Origin: Defluviicoccus sp.
GTDB taxonomy: Bacteria; Pseudomonadota; Alphaproteobacteria; MPNO01
Assembly (NCBI GenBank): GCA_028820505.1
Contig: JAPPIT010000134.1
Span: 36,939 to 100,938 of the forward strand
Reading direction: 5' to 3'
DNA: 64,000 nucleotides
Part shown: one piece after another, positions 50,438 to 59,679 of the stretch
How positions within the stretch are numbered: the first letter of the stretch is position 1
How the letters are laid out: every line of letters begins with the position of its first letter
Program-made: the position numbers and the translations under genes
The notes under the pieces: model-generated
Databases searched by the model: none
Seen by the model: only the letters and a program-made list of their open reading frames with translations
Told to the model about the DNA's origin: nothing

Positions 50438-51133
50438 ATGCCTGACATCGACATCGCCGCGGCCGACGGCGGCAGCTTCGGGGCCTATCTGGCGACACCG
50501 TCCTCCGGCTCCGGCCCGGGCGTGGTCGTCATCCAGGAGATCTTCGGCGTCAACCGGGTCATGCGGGACATCTGCGACGGCCTCGCCGCCGACGGCTACA
50601 TCGCCTGCTCGCCGGACCTGTTCTGGCGCCAGGAGCCGGGGGTCCAGCTGACCGACAAGACCGAGGAGGAATGGGCGAAGGCCTTCGGCTACCTCCAGGG
50701 CTTCGACTTCGAGAAGGGGGTGGGCGACATCGCCGCCACCATCGGCCACGTGCGGGGGCTCGACGGCTGCACCGGCAAGGTGGGCACCGTGGGCTACTGC
50801 ATGGGGGGCAGCCTCGCCTACATGTCGGCCTGCTTCACGGATTCGGACGCCTCGGTCGGCTACTACCCGGTGCAGATCGAGGGCAACATGGACAAGGCGG
50901 CCGGCGCCTCGAAACCCGCCATGCTCCACATCGCGGCCGAGGACGATTACTGCCCGCCGGAAGCGCAGAAGACGATCCGGGACTCGCTCGCGGACAACCC
51001 GCTCTTCACCGTCCACATCTATCCCGGCGTGGACCATGCCTTCGCGCGGATCGGCGGCGCGCACTTCGATCAGTCCGCGGCCGACCTCGCGAACGGGCGC
51101 ACGGCCGAATTCTTCAAGGCCAATCTCGGATAG
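50438..51133 (+). CDS. Dienelactone hydrolase family protein
   Basis: Hydrolyses lactones such as dienelactone to linear acids. The 231 residues show VVVIQEIFGVNRVMRDICDGLAADGY, the cysteine nucleophile C121 in GYCMGG, a catalytic aspartate in AAEDDYCPP and histidine in GVDHAF. Cysteine instead of serine marks the true DLH class. It sits between the CoxL-like gene and the oxidoreductase gene and is probably co-transcribed with the latter (13 bases apart). Confidence 0.93.
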   Translation: MPDIDIAAADGGSFGAYLATPSSGSGPGVVVIQEIFGVNRVMRDICDGLAADGYIACSPDLFWRQEPGVQLTDKTEEEWAKAFGYLQGFDFEKGVGDIAATIGHVRGLDGCTGKVGTVGYCMGGSLAYMSACFTDSDASVGYYPVQIEGNMDKAAGASKPAMLHIAAEDDYCPPEAQKTIRDSLADNPLFTVHIYPGVDHAFARIGGAHFDQSAADLANGRTAEFFKANLG

Positions 51134-51146
51134 GGGAGACCGTCGG

Positions 51147-52121
51147 ATGCCGCGCGCGATACAGATCGACAAGCCGGGACCCGCCTCGGCGATGAAATGG
51201 CGGGAAGTGGATGTCGGCAAGCCCGGCAAAGGCGAGATCCGCGTCCGCCACACCGCCGTCGGGCTCAACTATATCGACGTCTACCACCGGAGCGGGCTCT
51301 ACCCGCTGCCGCTGCCGCTGACGCTCGGCATGGAGGGGGCGGGGGTCGTCGAGGCGCTCGGCCGTGGCGTGACCGGCCTCAAGGCGGGCGACCGGGTGGC
51401 TTACGCGACCGCGCCGCTCGGCGCCTATTCCGAGGAGCGGCTGATCCCGGCCGACCGGGTCGTCAAGGTCCCGCGCGACATCTCGGACGAGACCGCGGCG
51501 GCGATGATGCTCCAGGGCATGACCGTGCGATACCTGATCCGCGAGACCTACCGGGTGAAAAAGGGCGACACCATCCTGGTCCACGCCGCGGCGGGCGGGG
51601 TCGGGCTGATCCTCTGCCAGTGGGCCAAGCATCTCGGCGCGACGGTGATCGGCACCGTCGGAAGCCGCGCCAAGGCGAAGCTCGCCCGCGCGCACGGCTG
51701 CGACCACGCCATCGTCTACACCGAGCAGAACTTCACCGACCGCGTGCGCAGGATCACCAAGGGCGAAGGCCTGCCGGTGGTCTACGACTCCATCGGCAAG
51801 GACACGTTCGAGGGCTCGCTCGACTGCCTCCGGCCGCGCGGCACGATGGTGAGCTTCGGCAACGCCTCGGGGCCGGTGCCGCCGTTCGAGACCGGGCTGC
51901 TCGCCGCCAAGGGCTCGCTGTTCCTCACCCGGCCCTCGCTGCCGCATTACACGGCCTCGCGCAAGGACCTGACGACGACGGCGAACGATCTGTTCCGGGC
52001 GGTCAGGAGCGGCGCGGTAAAGATCGAGGTCAACCAGACCTACGCGCTCAAGGACGCCGCCAGGGCGCATCGCGACCTCGAGGGGCGGAAGACGACGGGG
52101 TCCACGGTCCTGATCCCGTAG
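51147..52121 (+). CDS. Quinone oxidoreductase-like zinc-free MDR protein
   Basis: The 324 residues match NADPH:quinone reductase (QorA): [80 protein letters not shown] and [10 protein letters not shown]. There are no zinc-ligand cysteines. It reduces quinones or activated double bonds with NADPH. A GGGGAG site precedes the ATG. Confidence 0.93.
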   Translation: MPRAIQIDKPGPASAMKWREVDVGKPGKGEIRVRHTAVGLNYIDVYHRSGLYPLPLPLTLGMEGAGVVEALGRGVTGLKAGDRVAYATAPLGAYSEERLIPADRVVKVPRDISDETAAAMMLQGMTVRYLIRETYRVKKGDTILVHAAAGGVGLILCQWAKHLGATVIGTVGSRAKAKLARAHGCDHAIVYTEQNFTDRVRRITKGEGLPVVYDSIGKDTFEGSLDCLRPRGTMVSFGNASGPVPPFETGLLAAKGSLFLTRPSLPHYTASRKDLTTTANDLFRAVRSGAVKIEVNQTYALKDAARAHRDLEGRKTTGSTVLIP

Positions 52122-52161
52122 ACCGGGCCCGGGAAGCGACGCTCCGGGGGGAGAAAATCCA

Positions 52162-52620
52162 ATGGCAAGCTTCAAGGTCAACGGCCGAAGCGTGACCGCG
52201 GATGTCGACGACACGACGCCGCTGCTCTGGGTGCTGCGCGACTCGCTCAATCTGACCGGAGCGAAATTCGGCTGCGGCGTCGCCCTGTGCGGCGCGTGCA
52301 CGGTCCATCTCGACGGCCAGCCGGTGCGCAGCTGCGTGACGCCGGTCGCGGATATCGACGGCGCTTCGGTGGTCACGATCGAGCAGGTGGGCGGCGACCG
52401 CATCGGCCGCGCCGTCCAGGAGGCCTGGGTCGAGAAGGACGTGCCGCAATGCGGCTATTGCCAGAGCGGACAGGTGATGAGCGCGGTGGCCCTGTTGCGC
52501 GACAACGCCGCGCCCGGCGATTCCGACATCGACGAGGCGATGGAGGGCAATGTCTGCCGGTGCGGCACCTACGGGCGCATCCGGGCGGCCATCAAGGCCG
52601 CCGCGGCCAGTCTGAGCTAG
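52162..52620 (+). CDS. iorA: [2Fe-2S] subunit of an isoquinoline 1-oxidoreductase-type hydroxylase
   Basis: The 152 residues bind two [2Fe-2S] clusters: plant-type cysteines C38, C43, C46 and C58, and the second set C97, C100, C132 and C134 (CGYCQSG and CRCG). Order and length match IorA. It pairs with the following gene 13 bases on and could in principle also serve the orphan CoxL-like protein. Confidence 0.93.
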   Translation: MASFKVNGRSVTADVDDTTPLLWVLRDSLNLTGAKFGCGVALCGACTVHLDGQPVRSCVTPVADIDGASVVTIEQVGGDRIGRAVQEAWVEKDVPQCGYCQSGQVMSAVALLRDNAAPGDSDIDEAMEGNVCRCGTYGRIRAAIKAAAASLS

Positions 52621-52633
52621 GAGGGCGCGCATC

Positions 52634-54859
52634 ATGACCGGACCCTCCCTCATGGACCGGATCGGACCCGCCTGGCGCGCCGCCGCCGGGACGGGCATGA
52701 GCCGGCGCCGTTTCATCAAGCTGACCGGCGCATCCGGCCTCGCCGTCGGGCTGGTTTCCGCGGGCGCCGCCGGGGCGGCGACGCCGAAGCGCGCCGGCAA
52801 GCTGAAACCGGGCCAGCAGCCCGGCGCCTTCGTGCACATCGACCCGAAGGGCGTCGTTACGATCCAGATCAACCGCCTCGAGTTCGGGCAGGGCTCCCAC
52901 ACCGGGCTGGCCCGAATACTGGCCGACGAGCTGGACGCCGACTGGAACGACGTCCGCGCGGAGCTCGCCCCGGCGGGCGAGGCCTACAAGGATCCGGCCT
53001 TCGGCCTGCAGATGACGGGCGGCTCCAACTCCATCCAGAACAGCTTTACCCAGTACCGCGAGCTGGGCGCGCGGACCCGCGCGATGCTCGTCGAGGCCGC
53101 GGCGCGCAAGTGGAACGTCGAGGCCGCGACCGTGCGGACCCGCGCCGGGCGGCTGATCGCCGCCGACGGAAGAAGCGCCGGCTACGGCGAGATGAGCGAG
53201 GCCGCCATGGCCCTCCCGGTGCCCGCCTCGGTCGCGCTGAAGCAGAGCAGCGAGTTCCGTCTGATCGGCAAACCGGTCAACCGGCTCGACTCGGCCGACA
53301 AATCCACCGGCCGGCAGGCGTTCGGCATGGACATGCGCCGCCCGGGCATGAAGACCGTTCTGATCGCCCGCCCGCCGCATTTCGGCGGCACCGTCGCCGG
53401 CTTCGACGCCGCCGAGGCGGAGGCGGTCAAGGGCGTCGACCGTGCGATACGGGTCGATCTGGATCGGGGCGCCACGGGCGTCGCCGTGGTGGCCGACGGT
53501 TTCTGGCCCGCGAGCATGGGGCGCGAGAGGCTCAAGATCGAATGGAAGGTGCCGGCCGAGCTGCCCGACAGCCGCAGGCTCGATGCGGAGTTCGCCGCGC
53601 TGCTCGGCCGCGACGGCCTGCCCGCCCGCGCCGGCGACCTTTCCGGCATGGCGGGCGCGAAAAAGACGATCGCGGCGGATTTCCGTTTCCCCTTCCTCGC
53701 CCACGCGCCGATGGAACCGCTGAACGCGGTGATCGAGATGTCCGGAACCGGCGACGGGAGGCGTTGCGATATCTGGACCGGCACCCAGTTCCAGACCATC
53801 GACCAGGCGACGGTCGCGCAGATCCTGAAGCTGAAACCCGAGCAGGTGAACATCCACACCATGTTCGCCGGCGGCGGGTTCGGCCGCCGCGCCACCCCGA
53901 CCGCCGACTATCTGGCCGACGCGGCGCGGGTGCTGAAGGCGTGGCTCGCCGCCGGCCGGAGCGAGCCGCTCAAGCTGGTCTGGACGCGCGAGGACGACAT
54001 CAGGGGCGGATATTACCGCCCGCTGACCATGCACCGGGCGGAGATCGGCCTCGGCGAAGACGGCCGGATCGCGGCCTGGAAGCACACCATCGTCAGCCCT
54101 TCGATCCTCAAGGGAACCGCGTTCGAGGCCTTCCTGGTCAAGGACGGCGTGGACGCGACGGCGGTGGAAGGCGTCGCCGACACGGCCTACGACCTGCCGA
54201 TCGCGGTCTCCGTGCATCATCCCGCCGTACCGGTGCCGATGCTCTGGTGGCGCTCGGTCGGGCATACCCACTCCGCGTTCGTGATGGAGACGCTCATCGA
54301 CCGGATCGCCCGAGAGGCCGGGCGCGACCCGGTCGCGCTCCGCCGCGACCTCCTGAAGAAGCATCCACGGCACCTGGCGGCGCTCGACCTCGCGGTCCGG
54401 AAATCCGGCTACGGCGCGAAGACGCTGCCGGCCGGCCGCGCCTGGGGGGTCGCGGTGCACGAGTCGTTCCGCTCGGTCGTCGCCCATGTCGTGGAGCTGT
54501 CGATCAAGGACGACGCGCCGAAGCTGCACCGGGTGACCGGCGCGATCCACTGCAATCTCGCGGTCAATCCCCGCTCGGTCGAAGCCCAGATCGAGGGCGC
54601 GGTGCTGATGGCGATCGGCACGACGCTCGACGGCGCGGAGATCACGCTCCGGGACGGCGCGGTCGAGCAGGGCAATTTCGACAGCTACGTCATGCCGCGG
54701 ATGCCCGACATGCCGCCGGTCGAGGTGCACATCGTGCCGTCGGACGATCCGCCGACCGGGGTCGGCGAGCCGGGCCTGCCGCCGCTGGCTCCGGCGATGG
54801 CGAACGCGATCTTCGCGCTCACCGGCAAGCCGGTGGAGTCCCTGCCGATCCGGCTGTAG
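52634..54859 (+). CDS. iorB: Molybdopterin subunit of an isoquinoline 1-oxidoreductase-type hydroxylase, Tat-exported
   Basis: The 741 residues carry a twin-arginine signal [26 protein letters not shown] at about 23-48, so the folded enzyme is sent to the periplasm. The body follows Ior[23 protein letters not shown], the cofactor-binding [18 protein letters not shown] and the C-terminal [23 protein letters not shown]. Such enzymes hydroxylate N-heteroaromatics or oxidise aldehydes, passing electrons to cytochrome or quinone without FAD. The real substrate is open. The start 13 bases after iorA is the longest; an ATG at 52697 would still keep the Tat motif. Confidence 0.92.
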   Translation: MTGPSLMDRIGPAWRAAAGTGMSRRRFIKLTGASGLAVGLVSAGAAGAATPKRAGKLKPGQQPGAFVHIDPKGVVTIQINRLEFGQGSHTGLARILADELDADWNDVRAELAPAGEAYKDPAFGLQMTGGSNSIQNSFTQYRELGARTRAMLVEAAARKWNVEAATVRTRAGRLIAADGRSAGYGEMSEAAMALPVPASVALKQSSEFRLIGKPVNRLDSADKSTGRQAFGMDMRRPGMKTVLIARPPHFGGTVAGFDAAEAEAVKGVDRAIRVDLDRGATGVAVVADGFWPASMGRERLKIEWKVPAELPDSRRLDAEFAALLGRDGLPARAGDLSGMAGAKKTIAADFRFPFLAHAPMEPLNAVIEMSGTGDGRRCDIWTGTQFQTIDQATVAQILKLKPEQVNIHTMFAGGGFGRRATPTADYLADAARVLKAWLAAGRSEPLKLVWTREDDIRGGYYRPLTMHRAEIGLGEDGRIAAWKHTIVSPSILKGTAFEAFLVKDGVDATAVEGVADTAYDLPIAVSVHHPAVPVPMLWWRSVGHTHSAFVMETLIDRIAREAGRDPVALRRDLLKKHPRHLAALDLAVRKSGYGAKTLPAGRAWGVAVHESFRSVVAHVVELSIKDDAPKLHRVTGAIHCNLAVNPRSVEAQIEGAVLMAIGTTLDGAEITLRDGAVEQGNFDSYVMPRMPDMPPVEVHIVPSDDPPTGVGEPGLPPLAPAMANAIFALTGKPVESLPIRL

Positions 54860-54888
54860 GGCAGCGGCCGCTCACCTTGGCTGTCTCA

Positions 54889-54983
54889 CCGTCATGGTCG
54901 GCGAAGGCCGACCATCCACGAGTTTTTAAGCGCTGGAAACAAAAAACAAAACGTGGATGGTCGGCCTTCGCCGACCATGACGG
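54889..54983. repeat. Palindromic repeat element, copy 2
   Basis: Perfect 32-bp arms at 54889-54920 and 54952-54983, identical to those of copy 1 at 41466-41561, around a 31-base AT-rich centre. The centre matches copy 1 when one is read in reverse (shared AGTTTTTAAG ... CTGGAA ... AAAAAAC pattern), while the right outer flank (GGAGARCGGACGARGCG) matches in the same orientation. It lies 30 bases after iorB and ends the accessory cluster. Confidence 0.95.
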
Positions 54984-55036
54984 CGGAGAACGGACGAAGC
55001 GGTTGCAACGAAAGCGGCGTCGAGGTCCGGCCCCGC

Positions 55037-56293
55037 CTATTGGTTCATCGCCTCGAAGAAGTCCGGGTTGTTCTTGGTGTCCTTGATCTTGTCGATCAGG
55101 AACTCCATCGAGTCCGTCACCCCCATCGGGTTGAGGATGCGCCTCAGCACCCACATCTTCGAGAGCGTGCCGCGGTCGACCAGCAGCTCTTCCTTCCGCG
55201 TGCCCGACTTGGTGATGTCCATCGCCGGCCAGGTCCGCTTGTCGGCGAGCTTGCGGTCGAGGACGATCTCGGAATTGCCGGTGCCCTTGAACTCCTCGAA
55301 GATCACCTCGTCCATGCGCGAGCCGGTGTCGATCAGCGCCGACGAGATGATGGTGAGCGAGCCGCCTTCCTCGATGTTGCGCGCCGCCCCGAAGAACCGC
55401 TTGGGGCGCTGCAGCGCGTTGGCGTCGACGCCGCCGGTGAGCACCTTGCCCGAGCTCGGCACGACGGTGTTGTAGGCGCGCGCGAGCCGGGTGATCGAAT
55501 CGAGCAGGATGACCACGTCGCGCTTGTGCTCGACGAGGCGCTTCGCCTTCTCGATCACCATCTCGGCGACCTGCACGTGGCGCGACGCCGGCTCGTCGAA
55601 GGTCGAGCTGATGACTTCGCCCTTCACCGAGCGCTGCATGTCGGTGACTTCCTCGGGCCGCTCGTCGATCAGCAGCACGATGAGGTAGGTTTCCGGGTGG
55701 TTCGCGCTGATCGAGTGCGCGATCCCCTGCAGCATCATCGTCTTGCCGGTGCGGGGCGGCGCGACGATCAGCGCCCGCTGGCCTTTGCCGAGCGGCGTGA
55801 TGAGGTCGATGATGCGGGTCGTCAGGTCCTTCCGGGTCGGATCGTCGACCTCGAGCCCGATCTTCTCCTCGGGGTAGAGCGGGGTGAGGTTGTCGAAGTT
55901 GATCCGGTGGCGGATGCGCTCCGGGTCCTCGAAATTGATCAGATTGACCTTGAGCAGGGCGAAATAGCGCTCGCCGTCCTTGGGCGAGCGGATCTGCCCT
56001 TCGACGGTATCGCCGGTGCGAAGCCCGAAGCGCCGGATCTGGCTCGGCGAGACGTAGATGTCGTCGGGCCCCGGCAGGTAATTGGCCTCGGGCGAGCGGA
56101 GGAAGCCGAAACCGTCCTGGAGGACTTCCAGCACGCCGTTGCCGGAAATGACGACGTCGTTCTCGGCGAGCTGCTTGAGGATCGCGAACATCATGTCCTG
56201 CTTGCGCAGGGTGGACGCGTTCTCGATCTCCAGCTCTTCCGCGTAAGTCAGCAGATCGGCCGGCGATTTCTGCTTGAGTTCTTGCAGATTCAT
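55037..56293 (-). CDS. rho: Transcription termination factor Rho
   Basis: Hexameric RNA helicase that ends transcription. The 418 residues begin [25 protein letters not shown], with the RNA-binding cold-shock-like domain ([45 protein letters not shown]), Walker A APPRTGKT, and the Q/R-loop region [11 protein letters not shown]. Standard length, no insertion. It is the first gene left of the hem cluster, with its own likely promoter at 56439-56467. Confidence 0.98.
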   Translation of the reverse strand: MNLQELKQKSPADLLTYAEELEIENASTLRKQDMMFAILKQLAENDVVISGNGVLEVLQDGFGFLRSPEANYLPGPDDIYVSPSQIRRFGLRTGDTVEGQIRSPKDGERYFALLKVNLINFEDPERIRHRINFDNLTPLYPEEKIGLEVDDPTRKDLTTRIIDLITPLGKGQRALIVAPPRTGKTMMLQGIAHSISANHPETYLIVLLIDERPEEVTDMQRSVKGEVISSTFDEPASRHVQVAEMVIEKAKRLVEHKRDVVILLDSITRLARAYNTVVPSSGKVLTGGVDANALQRPKRFFGAARNIEEGGSLTIISSALIDTGSRMDEVIFEEFKGTGNSEIVLDRKLADKRTWPAMDITKSGTRKEELLVDRGTLSKMWVLRRILNPMGVTDSMEFLIDKIKDTKNNPDFFEAMNQ

Positions 56294-56438
56294 TCGGGTA
56301 CCGGGTGTTTGTTCGCGGTAAGCGTCCGCAACTGGTCTCTGGAGGCCGCACGAAAAGGAGTCCCCGCCGCCCTCGGGAGCCGTTCTTTATTGCTTTGTGT
56401 TGGGGCGGTGTACGCTTCGGGACGAACCGTGATGCAAC

Positions 56439-56467
56439 CCCTTAACGAATGGCGCGCGCCGAGTCAA
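56439..56467 (-). promoter_or_regulatory. Probable promoter of rho
   Basis: On the minus strand TTGACT (56467-56462), 17 bases, TAAGGG (56444-56439). The -35 half is consensus and the -10 half is weak, as is common in GC-rich alphaproteobacteria. It predicts a rho leader of about 140 bases, long enough for autoregulation. Confidence 0.5.
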
Positions 56468-56494
56468 ACGCCGATTGCGCGGCTCCCGGCCGGA

Positions 56495-56941
56495 TCAGAA
56501 CGGTTTCACCACCACGAATATGACGATGCCGACCATCAGCACGGTCGGGACCTCGTTGACGAAACGATAGAAGCGCGCCGAGTGCCGGTTGCGGCCTTCG
56601 GCGAAGCCGCGCCGCCAGGCCGCGAACCATCCGTGGACCGCCGCGAGCGCCAGCACGAGCAGGAGCTTCGCGTAGATCCAGCCCGACGCCCAGTCGACCG
56701 CCCCGGGCGTGAGCAGAAGCAGCCCGCCGGTGAGAAACGCCGCGATCATCGCCGGGTTGACGATCGCCCGCAGCAGGCGGCGCTCCATCGTCTTGAGCAT
56801 CTCGTCCGCTTCGGAGCCCGGCTCCCGCTCGCAGTGATAGACGTAGAGCCTCGGCAGGTAGAGCATGCCGGCCATCCAGGCGATCACGCTCACGATGTGC
56901 AGCGCGCGAACCCACGGATAGGCGTCGGCCAGCCAGCTCAT
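56495..56941 (-). CDS. hemJ: Protoporphyrinogen oxidase HemJ
   Basis: The 148-residue four-helix membrane protein (ALHIVSVIAWMAGMLYLPRLYVYH, WIYAKLLLVLALAAVHGWFA) oxidises protoporphyrinogen IX to protoporphyrin IX. The conserved histidine in RALHIV and the YLPRLFVYH-type motif are present. Its ATG overlaps the hemH stop, fitting the next-step order of heme synthesis. Confidence 0.94.
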   Translation of the reverse strand: MSWLADAYPWVRALHIVSVIAWMAGMLYLPRLYVYHCEREPGSEADEMLKTMERRLLRAIVNPAMIAAFLTGGLLLLTPGAVDWASGWIYAKLLLVLALAAVHGWFAAWRRGFAEGRNRHSARFYRFVNEVPTVLMVGIVIFVVVKPF

Positions 56942-57975
56942 GCGGCGCACCGCGCGGCCAGCGGACAATCGCCGTCGTCCTTCCCGCAGATCCTTCCGCC
57001 CGAACCCGGCATGACGGGCTCCGAGGACGCGAGCGCCCGCCCGACGAGGCCGGCGAGTCCCGAGATGAAGGCGGGGTCGGTGCCGACCGTCGCCGCCCGC
57101 CGGTAGGCCGGAACGCCGCTCGCCCTCGCGAGGTCGCGGTATTCCTCGTCGAGCTCCACCAGCGTCTCGGAATGCTCCGAGACGAAGGCGATGGGAGCCA
57201 CGATCAACGGTTTCCCCTCGGCGCCGGCGCGTGCGATCTCCCCGTCGGTGTAGGGTCCGATCCATTCGAGCGGCCCGACCCGGCTCTGGTAGCAGACGAC
57301 GTGCTCCAGGTCCTCGCGCCGGAGCGTCCGGCGGATCGCGGCGGCGCTGCGCTCGACCTGCGCCCGGTACGGATCCCCGGCCTCGACGAAGGCCTTGGGC
57401 ACGCCGTGCGCGGAATAGAGAATTCGCGGTTCCGGACCTTCCCAATCTTCGAGGATTTCCGAGATGTGCCGGGCGGCGGCCTCGACGAATCCGGGCTCCT
57501 CCGGGTAGCAGCAAATCCCCGTCGTCGCCGCTTCGAGCTTCCCGCGCGCCGCCCGCGCCCAGTCGCGCAGCGACGACGCGGTGGTGGTGGACGAGAACTG
57601 GGGGTAGAGCGGCAGGAGCACGACCCGCGCGGGATCGAAGCGCACGACCTCGTCCGCCACAGCGTCCGCCATCGGGTGCCAGTATCGCATGCTGACGAAC
57701 GTCCGGAACCGGGGATCCCCAAGTTCGCGTTCGAGCGCGCGGGCCTGCGCCTCGGTCTGCTCACGGAGTGGCGAGCGCCCGCCGAGGCGTTGGTAGATGC
57801 GTCGCGCCTCGGGTGCGCGCCGCCGGGAAATCAGGCGGGCGAGCGCCCACCGCAGGGGCCGGGGCCGGCGGATTATCGCCGGGTCGTTGAAGAGGTTGAA
57901 CAGGAACGGCCTGATCGCCTCGGGCCGGTCCGGCCCGCCGAGGTTGAACAGGACCACCGCGACACGCCCGGTCAC
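56938..57975 (-). CDS. hemH: Ferrochelatase
   Basis: Inserts iron into protoporphyrin IX. The 345 residues include VVLFNLGGPDRPEAIRPFLFNLFNDP, LPLYPQFSSTTTASS, ILYSAHGVPKAF with the metal-site histidine, CYQSRVGPLEWIGP and IAFVSEHSETLVELDEEY. The extreme C-terminus has three cysteines spaced CX6CX5C, which may help bind a [2Fe-2S] cluster as in other alphaproteobacterial ferrochelatases. GTG start overlapping the hemE stop. Confidence 0.96.
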   Translation of the reverse strand: MTGRVAVVLFNLGGPDRPEAIRPFLFNLFNDPAIIRRPRPLRWALARLISRRRAPEARRIYQRLGGRSPLREQTEAQARALERELGDPRFRTFVSMRYWHPMADAVADEVVRFDPARVVLLPLYPQFSSTTTASSLRDWARAARGKLEAATTGICCYPEEPGFVEAAARHISEILEDWEGPEPRILYSAHGVPKAFVEAGDPYRAQVERSAAAIRRTLRREDLEHVVCYQSRVGPLEWIGPYTDGEIARAGAEGKPLIVAPIAFVSEHSETLVELDEEYRDLARASGVPAYRRAATVGTDPAFISGLAGLVGRALASSEPVMPGSGGRICGKDDGDCPLAARCAA

Positions 57976-59039
57976 GCCCCGGTACCCTTGACGCGGGCGA
58001 CCAGCGCCGCGACGTGTTCGGGGGGCGTCTCGGGGACGACGCCGTGTCCGAGGTTGAAGACGAACGGCCCCGCGGCGAGCGCCGACAGGATTCCGTCGAC
58101 CGCCTCCTCCATCGCCCGGCCGCCCGCGGCGAGGACCAGCGGATCGAGATTGCCCTGGACCGCGGCCGAGCCCTGAAGTGCGGCGGCGGCCCAACCAGGA
58201 TCCACGCCCTGGTCGATCGAGACGGCGCCGACGGCCGGGATCGCGGCGTAATCGGCACAGGCGGCGCCGACCCCGCGGGGAAAGGCGATCGCCGGCGCGT
58301 CGGGGCAGGCCTCGCGGACGGCGGACGCGATTTCGGCGATCGGCTGCAGCGAGTACCTTTCGCGATGCGTCGCGGGCAACGCCCCGGCCCAGCTGTCGAA
58401 GATCTGCACCGCCTCGGCGCCGGCCCGGATCTGGGCGATGAGGTGCCGCGTGACCGCGCGCGTCAGAACGCCGGTCAGCCGGTCCAGCAGCTCGGGCGCT
58501 TCGTAGGCGAGCCTGCGGATCCGCTCGTGGCCGCGGCTGGTCCTGCCCTCGATCATGTAGGTGGCGATAGTCCAGGGCGCTCCGGCGAAACCGATCAGGG
58601 CGACCCGGTCCGGGAGGCCTTCGCGCACCCCCGCCAGGGTTTCGTAGACCGGCTCCAAGCGTTCGGTAAGGCCCCCTTCCTCGAGCCGCTCGACCTCGCC
58701 CATCGCCGATACCGGATCGAGCCTCGGCCCGATGCCGTCCTCGAACCACACCTTCTGGCCGAGCGCATCGGGGATCACGAGGATGTCGGAAAAGACGATC
58801 GCCGCGTCGAGGTCGAAGCGGCGGATCGGCTGCAGGGTGGCCTCGACCGCGAGCTCCGGCGTGTAGCAGAAGTCGAGAAACGACCCGGCGCGTTTTCTCA
58901 GGGCCCGGTATTCCGGCAAATAGCGGCCGGCCTGGCGCATCAGCCAGATCGGCGGCTCCTTCGCCGGAACCCCTGAAAGGGCGGCGATCAGGGGCTTGGA
59001 GGATGGCGGCGGGGAAAGGCCGGGTTCGCGAGCGCGCAT
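57972..59039 (-). CDS. hemE: Uroporphyrinogen decarboxylase
   Basis: Removes four carboxyl groups from uroporphyrinogen III to make coproporphyrinogen III. The 355 residues show PPIWLMRQAGRYLPEYR, IVFSDILVIPDALG, the GFAGAPWTIATYMIEG strand and FNLGHGVVPETPPEHVAALV. I chose the ATG at 59039 with an AGGACA site upstream; the TTG at 59060 would add seven residues. It is transcribed away from the proposed origin. Confidence 0.97.
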   Translation of the reverse strand: MRAREPGLSPPPSSKPLIAALSGVPAKEPPIWLMRQAGRYLPEYRALRKRAGSFLDFCYTPELAVEATLQPIRRFDLDAAIVFSDILVIPDALGQKVWFEDGIGPRLDPVSAMGEVERLEEGGLTERLEPVYETLAGVREGLPDRVALIGFAGAPWTIATYMIEGRTSRGHERIRRLAYEAPELLDRLTGVLTRAVTRHLIAQIRAGAEAVQIFDSWAGALPATHRERYSLQPIAEIASAVREACPDAPAIAFPRGVGAACADYAAIPAVGAVSIDQGVDPGWAAAALQGSAAVQGNLDPLVLAAGGRAMEEAVDGILSALAAGPFVFNLGHGVVPETPPEHVAALVARVKGTGA

Positions 59040-59310
59040 TTGTCCTGGTTCTACTTCCAAAAAATTAAGATCAGGTTGTTGGGTTTGTTGGACCCCTCAA
59101 TAGCGGGGATTATCCGCTATGAGGCCTTCTGTCCACACCGGTTCGTTCATGGTGGACAGATTGCCTCGGGAATTTCGAAAAACAAGGATTGTTTTGATTT
59201 ATCGTTTTGAATCAATATCTTGTTTATATCCAGTATTTCCAATGAAATTGTCGACGATATGTGTATGACACAGGATTGCCGGGAAGAGCCAAGAGCCGTC
59301 GGATAGTTTC
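59040..59310. other. Putative chromosomal replication origin (oriC)
   Basis: Gene-free region between hemE and ppsR, the position of Cori in Caulobacter and of origins in related bacteria. It is by far the most AT-rich stretch of the window at about 59165-59262, suitable for unwinding. DnaA-box-like 9-mers include TTATCCGCT (59110) and CTGTCCACA (59129); the latter is half of an inverted TCTGTCCAC / GTGGACAGA pair (59128-59160). ATAGCGG / CCGCTAT (59099-59120) is another inverted repeat. A perfect IHF consensus overlaps a GANTC site. No box matches TTATCCACA fully. The remaining bases to 59679 hold a palindromic repeat and the ppsR leader. Confidence 0.7.
59210..59222 (+). promoter_or_regulatory. 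IHF consensus site in the putative origin
   Basis: AATCAATATCTTG fits WATCAANNNNTTR at every fixed position. A GAATC (GANTC, CcrM-type methylation) site overlaps its left end at 59209-59213. IHF bends DNA at several bacterial origins including Cori. Confidence 0.6.
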
Positions 59311-59508
59311 GAAGCTCGTTTGCAATCGCCCGAATGGAACCCGGAACCCGGGGAAGGATTCCGGTCGGCTGCCGCAATCGCTGGATTTATCCCGGCAATT
59401 CGCGCAAATACCTCAGCGAACCGGGATCGAAAGGGACTTACATGGATAGGTCGACGGGCGGTCAACTGGCACGGTCCGGCGACGGGAACGTCAATCCACT
59501 TTCACCTG

Positions 59509-59617
59509 CCGTCATGCCCGGACTTGTTCCGGGCATCCACGTCCCTCCGCCGCCTCGCCCGGCCCGCACCGCGATGCCGCAAGACGTGGATGCCCGGAAC
59601 AAGTCCGGGCATGACGG
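59509..59617. repeat. Palindromic repeat element, GCCCGGAC-core type
   Basis: Perfect 35-bp inverted arms at 59509-59543 and 59583-59617 around a 39-base GC-rich centre. Each arm folds into its own hairpin (ATGCCCGGA / TCCGGGCAT). The outer CCGTCATG and inner CATCCACG junctions are the same as in the elements at 41466 and 54889 while the hairpin core differs. It lies between the putative origin and ppsR. Confidence 0.93.
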
Positions 59618-59679
59618 GCGAGGTGTCGTCGGCCTCCCGCCCGTCGACCTGGCCTCATAAACGCCATCGAAAGCACGTC

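Noticed and set aside
41466..54983. Composite transposon
   Set aside because: The bracketing elements contain no transposase and no target-site duplication was visible; called only as possible recombination borders.
59147..59377. Short minus-strand open frame in the origin region
   Set aside because: AT-rich, no ribosome site and no similarity; it overlaps the putative unwinding region.
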